This document shows, piece by piece, positions 1 to 11,725 of a stretch of DNA of 64,000 nt. Below the pieces are notes generated by a model, which saw only the letters and a program-made list of their open reading frames with translations, had not been told where the DNA came from and did not search any database. Each line of letters begins with the position of its first letter. The stretch's first letter is position 1. This DNA comes from an uncultured Clostridia bacterium (lineage in GTDB: Bacteria; Bacillota; Clostridia; TANB77; CAG-508), in the NCBI GenBank assembly GCA_934129745.1, contig CAKOWZ010000004.1:31190-95189 (forward strand), written 5' to 3'. Position numbers and translations under genes: made by a program.

Positions 1-1
1 A

Positions 2-1555
2 GGTGATCCTACAGAAACAGCACTTGTAGATATGGGATTTAAATTAGATTTCACACCTGAATTATATGTATCATATCCAAGAGTTGAAGAACTTCCATTT
101 GATTCAGAAAGAAAATTAATGACAACAGTTCATCAAGTTGGTGATAAATATTTAGTATACACAAAAGGTGGAGTTGATGAATTATTAAAAAGATGTAAAT
201 CTTATATAATTGAAGGAAACGAAAAAAATGATTTAGAAGAATTCAAAAAAGAAATTTTTATGGAAAATGAAAAAATGGCTAAAAATGCATTAAGAATATT
301 GGCAATGGCATATAAAGAATTAGATCATTTACCATCAAAAGAAGAAATGAAAGAAATTGAATCAAATTTAATTTATGTTGGTATGGTTGGAATGATTGAT
401 CCTCCAAGAGAAGAAGTTAAACTTGCTGTTGAAAAATGTAAATCTGCAGGTATTAAAACTGTAATGATTACAGGTGATCACAAAATTACAGCAACAGCAA
501 TAGCAAAAGCTTTAGGAATTATGGAAGATGGAGATGAGGCAATAACAGGCAGTGATTTAGAGGAAATGTCTGATGATGAATTAATCAAAAGAGTAAGAAA
601 TATTTCTGTTTATGCAAGGGTTTCTCCCGAACATAAAGTTAGAATTGTAAAAGCATGGCAAGCAAATGGAGAAATTGTTGCAATGACTGGTGATGGTGTA
701 AATGATGCTCCAGCATTAAAAACAGCTGATATAGGATGTGCCATGGGAATAGTTGGTACAGATGTTTCAAAAGAGGCAGCTGATGTTATATTAACAGATG
801 ATAATTTTTCAACAATAGTATCAGCAGTTGAAGAAGGAAGACGTATTTATGATAATATATTAAAAGCAATTCAATTTCTATTATCAAGTAATGTTGGGGA
901 AATTATACTATTATTTTTAGCAATATTATTAGCTCCAATTTTTGCAAAACAATCTGGAATTGATATTAAATTAATTGAACCATTATTACCAATCCACATT
1001 TTATGGATAAACCTAGTAACAGACTCACTTCCAGCTCTTGCTTTAGCAGTAGATCCTGCTGAAAAAGATATAATGAATAGAAAACCAGATAAAAAGAAAA
1101 AAGGTATATTTACTAAAGGAATGACTTGGAGAATTATATATCAAGGTTTAATGATGGGATTATTAACACTTACAGCTTTTGTAATAGGACTAAACACAAA
1201 AAATATTCCTGTAATAGAAGGAAAAACATCTGAAGAAGTACGTGTATCAATTGCCCAAACAATGGCATTTATAGTACTTGGATTATCAGAATTAGCACAT
1301 GTATTTAATATTAGAAATAATAGTAAATCAATATTTAAAACAGGAATATTAGGAAACATGGCCTTGATTGGTGCTATTGCACTTTCAGCTAGTTTAATGT
1401 TTATTGTATTGTTTATTCCTGGATTAAGAAATATTTTTGATATTGTTATGTTACCAACAGAAAATATTGTTGAAACAGTTTGCTTAGTATTAGCACCTAT
1501 TGTTATTGTTGAGTTATTTAAATTATTTAGAATTAATACTATTAAAGGAGAATAA
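2..1555 (+). CDS. Calcium-type cation P-type ATPase, C-terminal part (5' end outside window)
   Basis: A membrane pump that couples ATP hydrolysis to cation export, probably Ca2+ (P2-type). The window opens inside the gene; the frame is open from base 2, where GDPTETAL, the nucleotide-binding-domain motif, is read. The phosphorylation motif DKTGTLT lies upstream and is not visible. Seen here are the KGGVDELL lysine loop, MITGDH, the hinge motif MTGDGVNDAPALK, and a C-terminal membrane domain with NVGEI and the ion-site helix NLVTDSLPALALA. The end is a complete cation-ATPase C domain. Substrate is inferred from family resemblance; a Mn2+ or mixed specificity cannot be excluded. A palindromic repeat follows directly after the stop. 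Confidence 0.93.
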   Translation, partial: GDPTETALVDMGFKLDFTPELYVSYPRVEELPFDSERKLMTTVHQVGDKYLVYTKGGVDELLKRCKSYIIEGNEKNDLEEFKKEIFMENEKMAKNALRILAMAYKELDHLPSKEEMKEIESNLIYVGMVGMIDPPREEVKLAVEKCKSAGIKTVMITGDHKITATAIAKALGIMEDGDEAITGSDLEEMSDDELIKRVRNISVYARVSPEHKVRIVKAWQANGEIVAMTGDGVNDAPALKTADIGCAMGIVGTDVSKEAADVILTDDNFSTIVSAVEEGRRIYDNILKAIQFLLSSNVGEIILLFLAILLAPIFAKQSGIDIKLIEPLLPIHILWINLVTDSLPALALAVDPAEKDIMNRKPDKKKKGIFTKGMTWRIIYQGLMMGLLTLTAFVIGLNTKNIPVIEGKTSEEVRVSIAQTMAFIVLGLSELAHVFNIRNNSKSIFKTGILGNMALIGAIALSASLMFIVLFIPGLRNIFDIVMLPTENIVETVCLVLAPIVIVELFKLFRINTIKGE

Positions 1556-1557
1556 AC

Positions 1558-1621
1558 CGTACAATTGGGGACGCATCAAAATTGCTCATTTGAGAAGTTT
1601 GGACGCGTCCCTAATTGTACG
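1558..1621. repeat. Dispersed palindrome (GGACGCGTCC/CAATTG family), likely terminator
   Basis: The arms CGTACAATTGGGGACGC and GCGTCCCTAATTGTACG face each other around an AT-rich loop that contains GCTCATTTGAG. The element starts just after the ATPase stop. Related elements occur at 38821, 43001, 43634, 45190 and 47665. It could act as a terminator, although no long T-run follows. Confidence 0.7.
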
Positions 1622-1689
1622 TATTGCAAAAAGAACATTTATTTGCTATAATAAATGTAGTTTATTGAAAAATGTAAGGAGTGATTGCA

Positions 1690-3192
1690 GTGGAAAAAAC
1701 ATATATGTGTATTGACTTGAAGAGTTTTTATGCTTCTGTTGAATGTAGAGAGCTTGGATTAGATCCAATGAAAACAAATTTAGTTGTTGCAGATGCTGAG
1801 CGTACTGAGAAAACAATATGTTTGGCTGTTAGTCCTTCTTTAAAATCTTATGGAATCCCAGGAAGGGCAAGGCTTTTTGAAGTTATACAAAAAGTGAAGG
1901 GGGTAAATTATGCAAGGAGGAAAAATGCTCCAAATCATGAGTTTAGTGGAAAATCTTATGATGATTTAGAATTAAAAAAAGATAAATCACTTGAACTTGA
2001 TTATATTGCAGCTAAGCCACGAATGGGATTATATATGAAATATAGTACTAAAATATATAGTATATATTTAAAATACATTTCTGCAGATGATATGTTTGCA
2101 TATTCAATTGATGAGGTATTTTTTGATGTGACAAATTATTTAAAATATTATAAAATGACTGCAAAACAATTAGCTACTAAAATGATAAGAGAAGTTTTTG
2201 AAACAACTGGAATTACTGCAACAGCTGGAATTGGTACAAATTTATATTTGACAAAAATTGCAATGGATATATGGGCTAAACATGTTGAACCAAATGAAAA
2301 TGGTGTACGTATTGCAGAATTAAATGAAATGAGTTATAGAAAATTATTATGGAACCATAGACCACTAACAGATTTTTGGAGAGTTGGTCAAGGATATTCA
2401 AAAAAATTGGAAAAGCATGGGATGTATACAATGGGAGATATTGCAAGATGTTCTGTTGGAAGTAAAGATAATTTTTATAATGAAGATTTGTTATATAAAT
2501 TATTTGGAATAAATGCAGAATTATTGATAGACCATGCTTGGGGTTGGGAACCTTGTACATTAAAAGATGTAAAAAATTATAAACCAAGTAAAAACAGTAT
2601 AAGTTCAGGGCAAGTTTTACATTGTCCATATGATTATCAAAAAACTAAATTAATTGTCCAGGAAATGACTGATTTATTAGTATTAGATTTAGTAAATAAA
2701 AATTTAGTAACAGACCAAATTGTACTTACAATTGGATATGATGTATCAAATCTTACTAATAAAGATATCAAATATGATGGTGAAATAACCATAGACAGAT
2801 ATGGTAGAAATATTCCTAAACATGCACATGGAACATTTAATTTAGAACATAAAACATCATCAACAAGAATTATAATGAATGGTGTAGAACAATTATATGA
2901 AAAAATTATTAATAAAAATTTATTAGTAAGAAGAATAAATGTAGTGGCAATGAATGTTGTTAATGAAAAAGAAGCGGAAAAAGAAAAAACATATAAACAA
3001 TTAGATTTATTTACTTGTGTTGATGATATAAATAAAAAAGAAGAAAAAGAAAATAAGGAAAATAAACTTCAACATGCTATGATAGATATAAAAAATAAAT
3101 ATGGAAAAAATGCAATTTTACGTGGTATGAATTTTATTGAAGGTGGTACTACAATTGAAAGGAATGGTCAAATTGGAGGACATAAAGAATAA
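1690..3192 (+). CDS. Y-family translesion DNA polymerase (UvrX/UmuC-type)
   Basis: An error-prone polymerase that copies past DNA lesions. The N-terminus has the catalytic MCIDLKSFYASVE block, followed by the second acidic site YSIDEVFFD near residue 145, the TATAGIGTN palm motif and a little-finger region. The C-terminus carries QLDLF, a beta-clamp-binding type motif, and ends with TTIERNGQIGGHKE, typical of Gram-positive UvrX/YqjW proteins. The 500-residue length fits that group. AAGGAG at 1676-1681 favours the GTG at 1690 over the GTG at 1681, which overlaps it. A YolD-like gene overlaps the 3' end, the usual partner arrangement in Firmicutes. SOS control is likely, but I did not identify a LexA box. 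Confidence 0.93.
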   Translation: MEKTYMCIDLKSFYASVECRELGLDPMKTNLVVADAERTEKTICLAVSPSLKSYGIPGRARLFEVIQKVKGVNYARRKNAPNHEFSGKSYDDLELKKDKSLELDYIAAKPRMGLYMKYSTKIYSIYLKYISADDMFAYSIDEVFFDVTNYLKYYKMTAKQLATKMIREVFETTGITATAGIGTNLYLTKIAMDIWAKHVEPNENGVRIAELNEMSYRKLLWNHRPLTDFWRVGQGYSKKLEKHGMYTMGDIARCSVGSKDNFYNEDLLYKLFGINAELLIDHAWGWEPCTLKDVKNYKPSKNSISSGQVLHCPYDYQKTKLIVQEMTDLLVLDLVNKNLVTDQIVLTIGYDVSNLTNKDIKYDGEITIDRYGRNIPKHAHGTFNLEHKTSSTRIIMNGVEQLYEKIINKNLLVRRINVVAMNVVNEKEAEKEKTYKQLDLFTCVDDINKKEEKENKENKLQHAMIDIKNKYGKNAILRGMNFIEGGTTIERNGQIGGHKE

Positions 3193-3409
3193 AGAAAATA
3201 AAAATACAAAAGAAAATTTACAAAAATATTCAGATATAATTAATATGAAACATCATGTTTCAAATAAACATCCTCAAATGTCAATAACAGATAGAGCAGC
3301 ACAATTTGCACCTTTTGCTGCATTAACTGGATATGGAGAAGAGGTAAAAAAATGTGAGGAAAATATACAAATTGATTATGAAGACCTTGCCAAAGAAACC
3401 ATATTATAG
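3164..3409 (+). CDS. YolD-like protein
   Basis: A small protein of about 81 residues that overlaps the end of the Y-family polymerase gene. The core MSITDRAAQFAPFAALTGY is characteristic of YolD-like proteins, which commonly pair with UvrX-type polymerases and are thought to influence their activity. The start is uncertain: ATG 3164 has GAAAGGA directly upstream, and an earlier in-frame ATG lies at 3137. The first 25 residues are lysine/asparagine-rich and poorly conserved. The promoter for ftsY lies inside its last codons. Confidence 0.8.
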   Translation: MVKLEDIKNKENKNTKENLQKYSDIINMKHHVSNKHPQMSITDRAAQFAPFAALTGYGEEVKKCEENIQIDYEDLAKETIL

Positions 3410-3415
3410 TATAAT
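3387..3415 (+). promoter_or_regulatory. Putative sigma-A promoter of ftsY
   Basis: TTGCCA and TATAAT are separated by 17 bases. They overlap the 3' end of the YolD-like gene and precede the ftsY ribosome binding site GGAGG at 3442-3446. Confidence 0.55.
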
Positions 3416-3452
3416 TTCAATATACAAAATACAATAAAACGGAGGACAAAAA

Positions 3453-4358
3453 ATGGGATTTTTTGACAAATTAAAAAATGGTCTTAATAAGACAAAAACA
3501 TCAATAAACGAAAAGATAAATAATGTATTTAGTACATTCAGAAAAGTTGATGAAGAACTATTAGAAGAACTAGAAGAAGCATTAATAATGTCAGATGTGG
3601 GAATGGAAACATCTGAAAAAATAATTTCAGAATTAAGAACAAAAATAAAAAAAGAAAAAATTGAAGATGGTGAACAAGTAAAAATAGCATTAAAACAAAT
3701 AATAAAAGAAATATTAGATTCAGTAGATTCATCTTTAAATTTAAATACAACACCTTCAGTAATTTTAGTTGTTGGTGTAAATGGTGTAGGAAAAACAACA
3801 TCAATTGGAAAAATAGCAAATAGATTAAAAAAAGATGGAAAAAAAGTTGTTATTGCAGCAGCAGATACATTTAGAGCAGCAGCTGTTGAACAATTAGAAA
3901 TATGGGCTGATAGAGCTGGATGTGAAATTGTAAAAAGAAAAGAAGGATCAGATCCTGCATCTGTTGTTTATGATGCAATTAAAATTACAAAAGAAAAAAA
4001 TGCAGATGTTTTAATATGTGATACAGCAGGAAGATTACATAACAAAAAATATTTAATGGATGAATTAATTAAAATAAAAAGAGTTATTGATAGAGAATTA
4101 CCAGATTGTTCACAAGAAGTATTAATGGTATTAGATGCAACAACTGGTCAAAATGCAATTTTACAAGTTAAAGCATTTAAAGAAACTGTTGATATTAATG
4201 GATTAATTTTAACAAAACTTGATGGAACAGCTAAAGGTGGAGCTGTTATAGGAATAGTTTCTGAAAATAACATGCCTATTAAATTTATAGGTGTTGGTGA
4301 ACAAATTGATGATATGGAAAAATTTAATAGCCAAGATTTTGTTGAGGCTTTGATTTAA
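3453..4358 (+). CDS. ftsY: Signal recognition particle receptor FtsY
   Basis: The SRP receptor GTPase, which docks ribosome-nascent chain-SRP complexes at the membrane so that SecYEG can take over. After a short N-terminal region (no long acidic A domain) come the four-helix N domain (LEELEEALIMSDVG) and the G domain with GVNGVGKTT (P-loop, near residue 108), AADTFRAAA, DTAGR, TKLDGTAKGG and GVGEQIDDM. At 301 residues it is a normal short Gram-positive FtsY. The start ATG follows GGAGG. It precedes a UPF0182 membrane protein gene with a 13-base gap, which suggests co-transcription. Confidence 0.98.
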   Translation: MGFFDKLKNGLNKTKTSINEKINNVFSTFRKVDEELLEELEEALIMSDVGMETSEKIISELRTKIKKEKIEDGEQVKIALKQIIKEILDSVDSSLNLNTTPSVILVVGVNGVGKTTSIGKIANRLKKDGKKVVIAAADTFRAAAVEQLEIWADRAGCEIVKRKEGSDPASVVYDAIKITKEKNADVLICDTAGRLHNKKYLMDELIKIKRVIDRELPDCSQEVLMVLDATTGQNAILQVKAFKETVDINGLILTKLDGTAKGGAVIGIVSENNMPIKFIGVGEQIDDMEKFNSQDFVEALI

Positions 4359-4371
4359 TATTGAAAGGTTA

Positions 4372-7170
4372 GTGATTGAAAAAATGAAAAAAAGTAAGAA
4401 AAGAATATTTATAGTTTTACTATTTGTAGCAATAATAGCAATAGCATTAACCATAATGTTCAGAAGTGCTTATTTAGAAAAACTAGAAATTGGTGAACAA
4501 TATATTTCTGTTTTTTGGACTAATTTTCAATATAAAACTATTTCATTAGTAACAACATTTGTATTAATATTTGCAGCAATTTATAGTACAAATAAAAGAA
4601 TATATTCAGGATTAAAAGATTTTTATGAAGATGAAAAAAAAGAAATGCCAAAATTACCAAATAAATCAATTTCACTGATAATTGCAACATTGGTAAGTAT
4701 GGCAACAAGTGAATTAACATTAAAAAAATTATTATTATTTATTAATAGTACATCATTTGAAATTAATGATCCGATTTTTAATCATGATATTGGATATTAC
4801 TTATTTCAAAAACCATTTTTAGAATATATTTTATGGTTTGGAATAATAACTATTGTAGCAATAACAATATATGCAGGAATTTATTATATAGTAGCCTTAA
4901 ATACCCAATTTGATGGTGTTAGAAGTGAAACATTAAAAAATAGTAAAATAGTAAAACAACTTTTAAATAATTGTAAGGTATTATCAATTTTAGTTGCTAT
5001 ATTAACTTTTCTAAAAACACAAGATTTAAGCTCAAGCAAATTTTTGACAATTGGTGATAAAACCTCATATTCTTTATATGGAGCAGGTTTAGCAGATGTA
5101 AGTATAAAATTATGGGGATATAGATTACTTGCAATTATTATTGTAGTATCTGTATTTTTGGCAGTTTCATCATATAATAAGGGGAAAACTAAAAAAGTAA
5201 TAGCATCAATTTTAACTGTTCCAATTTATTTGTGTTTATTAGTATTTACTTTAATTGGATATAATGCTATTTTTATAAATTCTAATGAATTAGATAAACA
5301 AAAAAATTACATAAATTATAATATTGAAAATACACGTTCAGCTTATAATATATCAATTGATGAATTATCAGTCCAAAATGATGGAGCATTAGAAAATGAT
5401 GATATTGTAAAAAATGCTGATTTATTAGGAAATATATCAATTGTTAACAAAGATTTAGTATTACAAAATTTAAATGGAACATTAACAAATAAAGGATATT
5501 ATAATTATAGTACAAGCCAAATTTCTCAATATAAAATAGGTGATAAAAATATGACAGTATATTTGTCACCAAGAGAAGTTGTAAATAAAGATAATTCATA
5601 TATAAATTCAACATATCAATATACACATGGATATGGTGTAATTGCAACATCTGCTTCATCAACAAATTCAATAGGTAATTTAGAAAATTATCAAAAAGGA
5701 TTTAAAGATACAGATTTAGAAATTAGTGAACCAAGAATTTATTTTGGTAAAGAAACTAATGGAACAATTGTAACAAATAGTGAAGGAAAAGTAGAATTTG
5801 ATTATCCTATTTCAGAAGGAAAAAGTGAAACAAATAAATATGATGGAAAAGCTGGGCTAAAACTTGGTTTTATTGATAGAATGATAATTTCAATTTCACA
5901 AGGAGACACAAAACTTGCATTTTCATCAAATGTAACATCAGAAAGTAAAATATTATTAAATAGAAATATCATAAAAAGAGCAAAAAATATAATGCCATAT
6001 TTAATTTATGATGAAAATCCTTATTTAGTAATAACAAATGATGGGAAATTAGTATGGGTATTAGATGGATATACAACATCAAATTATTATCCATATTCTC
6101 AAAAAACAAATATTGATGGAAAAGAAATAAATTATATTAGAAATTCAGTAAAAGTGCTTATTGATGCATATGATGGAACAACAAAATTCTATATAACAGA
6201 TAGAACAGACCCTATAATAATGGCATATAGAAAAGCTTATAAAAATTTATTTGAAGATTTAGATGAACAAATTCCAGAAGATATTATGAATCATTTGGTA
6301 TATCCAGAATATTTATATAATATTCAAGCAAATATTTTAAAAAGATATCATAGTATACAACCTGATGTTTTATACAGGACAGATGATGTTTGGGATATTT
6401 CTACATATAGTGTATCAGGTTCTTCAAATAGTAGTATTTCACCTGTTCAAAGCTATTATACAATGGTAAAAACAGTTGATAATAATGAAAATACTTTAGG
6501 TTTGGTTATACCATATACTGTGTTTGGAAAACAAAATATTACTTCATATTTAGTTGGAACTTATGAAAATGGAAGTCCAAATTTAAAATTATATACATTT
6601 CCTGATGATAGTAATGTAATAGGTTTAATACAACTTGATACTCAAATAGAGCAAAATGAGGAAATATATAAACAAATAGAAAACTTGAATGTATCAGGAA
6701 CAAAATTAACTAAAAATATTGTTGTAGTTCCTATAGATAATAAATTATTATATGTAGAAGCTATTTATCAGCAATATATTAATGAAGAAACAGCATTACC
6801 AACACTTAAGAAAATTGTTGTTGCTTCAGGAAATAAAGTTGCAATTGGAGATGACTTAAAATCAGCTCTTACTAACTTAGTATCTCAAAATGCAATTGGT
6901 ATTGAAACATCAAGCACTGATGATATTCAAGGTTTAATTGAACTTATAATAAAAGCAAACAAAAACCTTGAACAATCTACTGAAAATGGTGATTGGGAAA
7001 TGGTTGGAAAAGATATGGAAAGATTGCAAAAATTAATTACTCAACTTGAAAAAGTTTATGATGAAGAAAAAGCTAATAAAGACAATAATTCATCATCATC
7101 TAACAATAATGAAAATAAAAATTCAGATAAAGATACTAATGAACAAGAAGAAAGGAATAAAACAATATGA
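4372..7170 (+). CDS. UPF0182 family integral membrane protein
   Basis: A large membrane protein of the UPF0182 (COG1615) family, whose function is unknown. The first 310 residues contain about seven hydrophobic helices. The rest is a large domain with family-like blocks such as RAKNIMPYLIYDENPYLV, DGYTTSNYYPYSQ and FPEDLDEQIP-like NLFEDLDEQIPEDIMNHLVYPE. It ends in a charged Asn/Ser/Glu-rich tail. The start is taken as GTG 4372, just after GAAAGG; ATG 4384 is an alternative. The stop overlaps pgsA by four bases (ATGA), so the two are translationally coupled. Confidence 0.88.
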   Translation: MIEKMKKSKKRIFIVLLFVAIIAIALTIMFRSAYLEKLEIGEQYISVFWTNFQYKTISLVTTFVLIFAAIYSTNKRIYSGLKDFYEDEKKEMPKLPNKSISLIIATLVSMATSELTLKKLLLFINSTSFEINDPIFNHDIGYYLFQKPFLEYILWFGIITIVAITIYAGIYYIVALNTQFDGVRSETLKNSKIVKQLLNNCKVLSILVAILTFLKTQDLSSSKFLTIGDKTSYSLYGAGLADVSIKLWGYRLLAIIIVVSVFLAVSSYNKGKTKKVIASILTVPIYLCLLVFTLIGYNAIFINSNELDKQKNYINYNIENTRSAYNISIDELSVQNDGALENDDIVKNADLLGNISIVNKDLVLQNLNGTLTNKGYYNYSTSQISQYKIGDKNMTVYLSPREVVNKDNSYINSTYQYTHGYGVIATSASSTNSIGNLENYQKGFKDTDLEISEPRIYFGKETNGTIVTNSEGKVEFDYPISEGKSETNKYDGKAGLKLGFIDRMIISISQGDTKLAFSSNVTSESKILLNRNIIKRAKNIMPYLIYDENPYLVITNDGKLVWVLDGYTTSNYYPYSQKTNIDGKEINYIRNSVKVLIDAYDGTTKFYITDRTDPIIMAYRKAYKNLFEDLDEQIPEDIMNHLVYPEYLYNIQANILKRYHSIQPDVLYRTDDVWDISTYSVSGSSNSSISPVQSYYTMVKTVDNNENTLGLVIPYTVFGKQNITSYLVGTYENGSPNLKLYTFPDDSNVIGLIQLDTQIEQNEEIYKQIENLNVSGTKLTKNIVVVPIDNKLLYVEAIYQQYINEETALPTLKKIVVASGNKVAIGDDLKSALTNLVSQNAIGIETSSTDDIQGLIELIIKANKNLEQSTENGDWEMVGKDMERLQKLITQLEKVYDEEKANKDNNSSSSNNNENKNSDKDTNEQEERNKTI

Positions 7171-7760
7171 CTTTACCAAATAAATTAACAATTTTTAGAA
7201 TAATTTTAGTTCCAATAATGGTAATAATACCATTTTTACCATTAGAAGGAGAATTATTTAATATACCAATAACATGGTTATTAGTTGAATTAATATTTAT
7301 AATTGCATCAATTACAGATAAATTAGATGGATATTTAGCTCGTTCAAGAAATCAAGTAACTACATTTGGAAAATTTTTAGATCCAATAGCTGATAAAATA
7401 TTGGTTTTGTCAGCTATGATAATGTTAGTTGAAAATTCAAGATTACCAGCTTGGATTCCAATTATAGTTCTATTTAGAGAATTTTTGGTTTCAGGTTACA
7501 GATTAGTTGCTGTTCAAAAATCTGGAAATGTTATTGCTGCATCAATTTGGGGTAAACTAAAAACAGTTACTCAAATGATAGGTATAATAATAGCATTAAT
7601 TGATATGAATAGTTTTGGAACATGTATTTTTGGAAACTTATCTGGTTGGAGTTTAGCAATTAATATTATGAGTACATTAATATTATCAATATCTGTAATT
7701 GCTACAATTGTTTCTGGAATTGATTATATGAAAAATGGAAAAGATTTGTTAAAAGACTAA
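7167..7760 (+). CDS. pgsA: CDP-diacylglycerol--glycerol-3-phosphate 3-phosphatidyltransferase
   Basis: Makes phosphatidylglycerol phosphate from CDP-diacylglycerol and glycerol 3-phosphate, the committed step to anionic phospholipids. The CDP-alcohol phosphotransferase signature DG-x2-AR-x8-G-x3-D-x3-D is complete: DGYLAR, then G-KFL-D-PIA-D at about residues 51-76. Four or five hydrophobic helices follow, and the 197-residue length is typical. Its ATG overlaps the TGA of the preceding UPF0182 gene. Confidence 0.95.
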   Translation: MTLPNKLTIFRIILVPIMVIIPFLPLEGELFNIPITWLLVELIFIIASITDKLDGYLARSRNQVTTFGKFLDPIADKILVLSAMIMLVENSRLPAWIPIIVLFREFLVSGYRLVAVQKSGNVIAASIWGKLKTVTQMIGIIIALIDMNSFGTCIFGNLSGWSLAINIMSTLILSISVIATIVSGIDYMKNGKDLLKD

Positions 7761-7800
7761 TTTTAAACAAAAGAATTTAATCTTTTCGAAAGGAATGTAA

Positions 7801-9804
<2,004 letters not shown>

Positions 9805-9823
9805 AAAGAAAAAGGGAAGGAGT

Positions 9824-9845
9824 GTGTAATTTTTGTAAATTACAC
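9824..9845 (+). promoter_or_regulatory. Hairpin between Shine-Dalgarno and start codon
   Basis: A perfect 9-bp inverted repeat (GTGTAATTT / AAATTACAC, 4-base loop) lies between an AAGGAG at 9817-9822 and the ATG at 9854. If unfolded, the SD is 31 bases from the start. With the hairpin formed, the effective spacing falls to roughly nine bases. It may bring the SD to the start codon or control translation of the small downstream gene. Confidence 0.5.
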
Positions 9846-9853
9846 AAAATATT

Positions 9854-10093
9854 ATGGATGGTAAATATACATTTAAGGAATTTGAAAAAAATTTAGATGA
9901 TGGATATCAAATGTATTTTACATATGTTAGAAACAGATATTTATTATTTAAAACAGCAGAAAATTGTTATACACAAAAATTGCTAGATGCAGATGAAAAA
10001 AATCCACAACCAAGACATGCAATTATTACACATAGAAGAGTTAAAGAAATGTTCCCTTTTATGGAAAATATTGAATATAAGGTAGGAATTTAA
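9854..10093 (+). CDS. Small conserved-looking hypothetical protein
   Basis: A 79-residue soluble protein that I do not recognise. It is rich in aromatic residues (DGYQMYFTYVRNRYLLFKT) and has no membrane segment. It lies between ligA and a CmpB-like membrane protein gene, three bases upstream of the latter. The codon usage matches its neighbours, so it is likely real. Translation depends on a distant AAGGAG with an intervening hairpin. Confidence 0.65.
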   Translation: MDGKYTFKEFEKNLDDGYQMYFTYVRNRYLLFKTAENCYTQKLLDADEKNPQPRHAIITHRRVKEMFPFMENIEYKVGI

Positions 10094-10096
10094 CAA

Positions 10097-11038
10097 ATGA
10101 TTTTATATAATGTAGAAATTTATTTTATGATGTTTATGATTTATGCAGTTGCAGGCTGGATTATGGAATGTACATTAGGTGTTATTCAAAAACACAAATT
10201 TGTAAACAGGGGATTTTTAATTGGCCCATATTGTCCTATATATGGTGTTGGTGTTGTAAGTGTTTCACTACTTTTAACACGTTTTTCTAAAAATTATATT
10301 TTATTATTTTTCTTAGCATGTTTAGTATGTGGAGTACTTGAATATTTAACGAGCTATTTTATGGAGAAAATTTTTAAAGCAAGATGGTGGGATTATACAA
10401 GAAGGAAATTTAATATAAATGGTAGAGTATGTCTTGAAACATTAATACCATTTGGAATTATAAGTGTAATTGTCATAAGTTTTGTTAATCCTTGGTTATT
10501 AGACAAGCTATATATGATACCACATAATGTTTTAACAATAATAGTTTGTTCTTTTTTGGTAATTTATTTGATAGATACATTTGTGTCATTTAATATTATT
10601 TTGAAATTTAAAAATCTAAGTAAACAAGAAAAAGACAATACAGAAGAAATCACTAAAAAGGTAAGAGAAACAGCAGAAGCTGCTATAGAAAAATTAAAAA
10701 TCGAAAAAGAAAATTTGATAAGCAAAATAGATATAAAGAATTTTTCTTTATCACCTATTATGTATTACACAAGAAAAAAATATACTCGTAATATAAAGAA
10801 AAATCCAACAACATTAATTAACACACTAAAATTACGTATCCAAAGTATTGATGACAAAATGAAAGATATAGGAAAAGATTTATCTGAAAAAATTGCTAGT
10901 ATTAAAGAAAATCAACCTAAAATATTTAATAAGGAAATCAAAGAAAAATTTGGAAAACAATCAAAATTAAATAAAAGGTTAATTAGTGCATTTCCTAATG
11001 TAGAGCAAAAAGATTATACTAGAAAGAAAAATAGATAA
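10097..11038 (+). CDS. Putative ABC-transporter type IV (ABC_trans_CmpB-like) membrane protein
   Basis: A 313-residue protein with five or six N-terminal hydrophobic helices. Residues around 15-130 carry the family pattern: AGWIMECTLG, RGFLIGPYCPIYG and RWWDYTRRKFNINGRVCLE. This matches the ABC_trans_CmpB (PF06541-type) family of unknown function. The C-terminal 130 residues are charged, lysine-rich and probably cytoplasmic coiled coil. It follows the small gene at 9854 with a three-base gap. No transporter activity can be inferred from sequence. Confidence 0.75.
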   Translation: MILYNVEIYFMMFMIYAVAGWIMECTLGVIQKHKFVNRGFLIGPYCPIYGVGVVSVSLLLTRFSKNYILLFFLACLVCGVLEYLTSYFMEKIFKARWWDYTRRKFNINGRVCLETLIPFGIISVIVISFVNPWLLDKLYMIPHNVLTIIVCSFLVIYLIDTFVSFNIILKFKNLSKQEKDNTEEITKKVRETAEAAIEKLKIEKENLISKIDIKNFSLSPIMYYTRKKYTRNIKKNPTTLINTLKLRIQSIDDKMKDIGKDLSEKIASIKENQPKIFNKEIKEKFGKQSKLNKRLISAFPNVEQKDYTRKKNR

Positions 11039-11100
11039 ATATATTAAAATGTTTAAGTAAAACTAAATTTTATTAATTAATAAGAATCGAGGTCTTAAAA

Positions 11101-11631
11101 ATGGAAATACAGGAATTAAAAAAAGATTCTGCAAATAAAGAATTATTTGAAAAAGCATTACAAGAATCAGGGCTATATTTAGAATGGGCAAGTCCTGAAA
11201 TTCAAGATGATAAAAATTTAGTAATGATGGCAGTTAAACAAAATCCAGGTGCATTAGAATTTGCAAGTAATAGATTAAAAGATGATAAAGATATTTTATT
11301 AGAATCTGTTGAAAATGTTGGTTGGGTTATGTGTTATGCAAGTGATAAATTAAGAGCAGATAAAGATATTGTTCTTAAAGCTGTAAAAAATGATGGTCAA
11401 GCTTTATATTATGCTTCTAAAGAATTACGTGATGATAAAGATGTTGTATTAGAGGCTGTTAAAAATAAGGGAATTATTGTTAAATATGCAAGTTTGCGTA
11501 TAAGATCTGATATTGATGTTGCTATTGCTGCATTAACTCAGAATGCAAAGACTATGTCATATGTTAAAGGATGTTTAAATCCCGAAATACTTCAAAATGA
11601 AGAGATTCAAAAGGTCCTAAATCAAGAATAA
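11101..11631 (+). CDS. DUF4116 repeat protein
   Basis: A 176-residue protein built of four or five degenerate repeats of about 24 residues, each with the pattern DDKDIVLxAVKNxGxALxYAS. This is the DUF4116 helical repeat, also seen in effector-like and hypothetical proteins of unknown function. No signal peptide is visible. A large palindrome follows the stop. Confidence 0.8.
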   Translation: MEIQELKKDSANKELFEKALQESGLYLEWASPEIQDDKNLVMMAVKQNPGALEFASNRLKDDKDILLESVENVGWVMCYASDKLRADKDIVLKAVKNDGQALYYASKELRDDKDVVLEAVKNKGIIVKYASLRIRSDIDVAIAALTQNAKTMSYVKGCLNPEILQNEEIQKVLNQE

Positions 11632-11634
11632 TTG

Positions 11635-11725
11635 AATATTCGGGAACATGGCAAATTTGCATGACTCCAATCATCCCAGGTTATTTTTTGAAACTGAAAC
11701 TAATTTGCCATATGTTCCCAATATT
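11635..11725. terminator. Long inverted repeat between converging genes
   Basis: The arms AATATTCGGGAACATGGCAA at 11635 and its near-complement ending at 11725 (TTGCCATATGTTCCCAATATT) enclose about 45 bases. It sits between the + strand DUF4116 gene and the minus-strand rqcH gene, and probably ends transcription from both sides. Confidence 0.6.
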
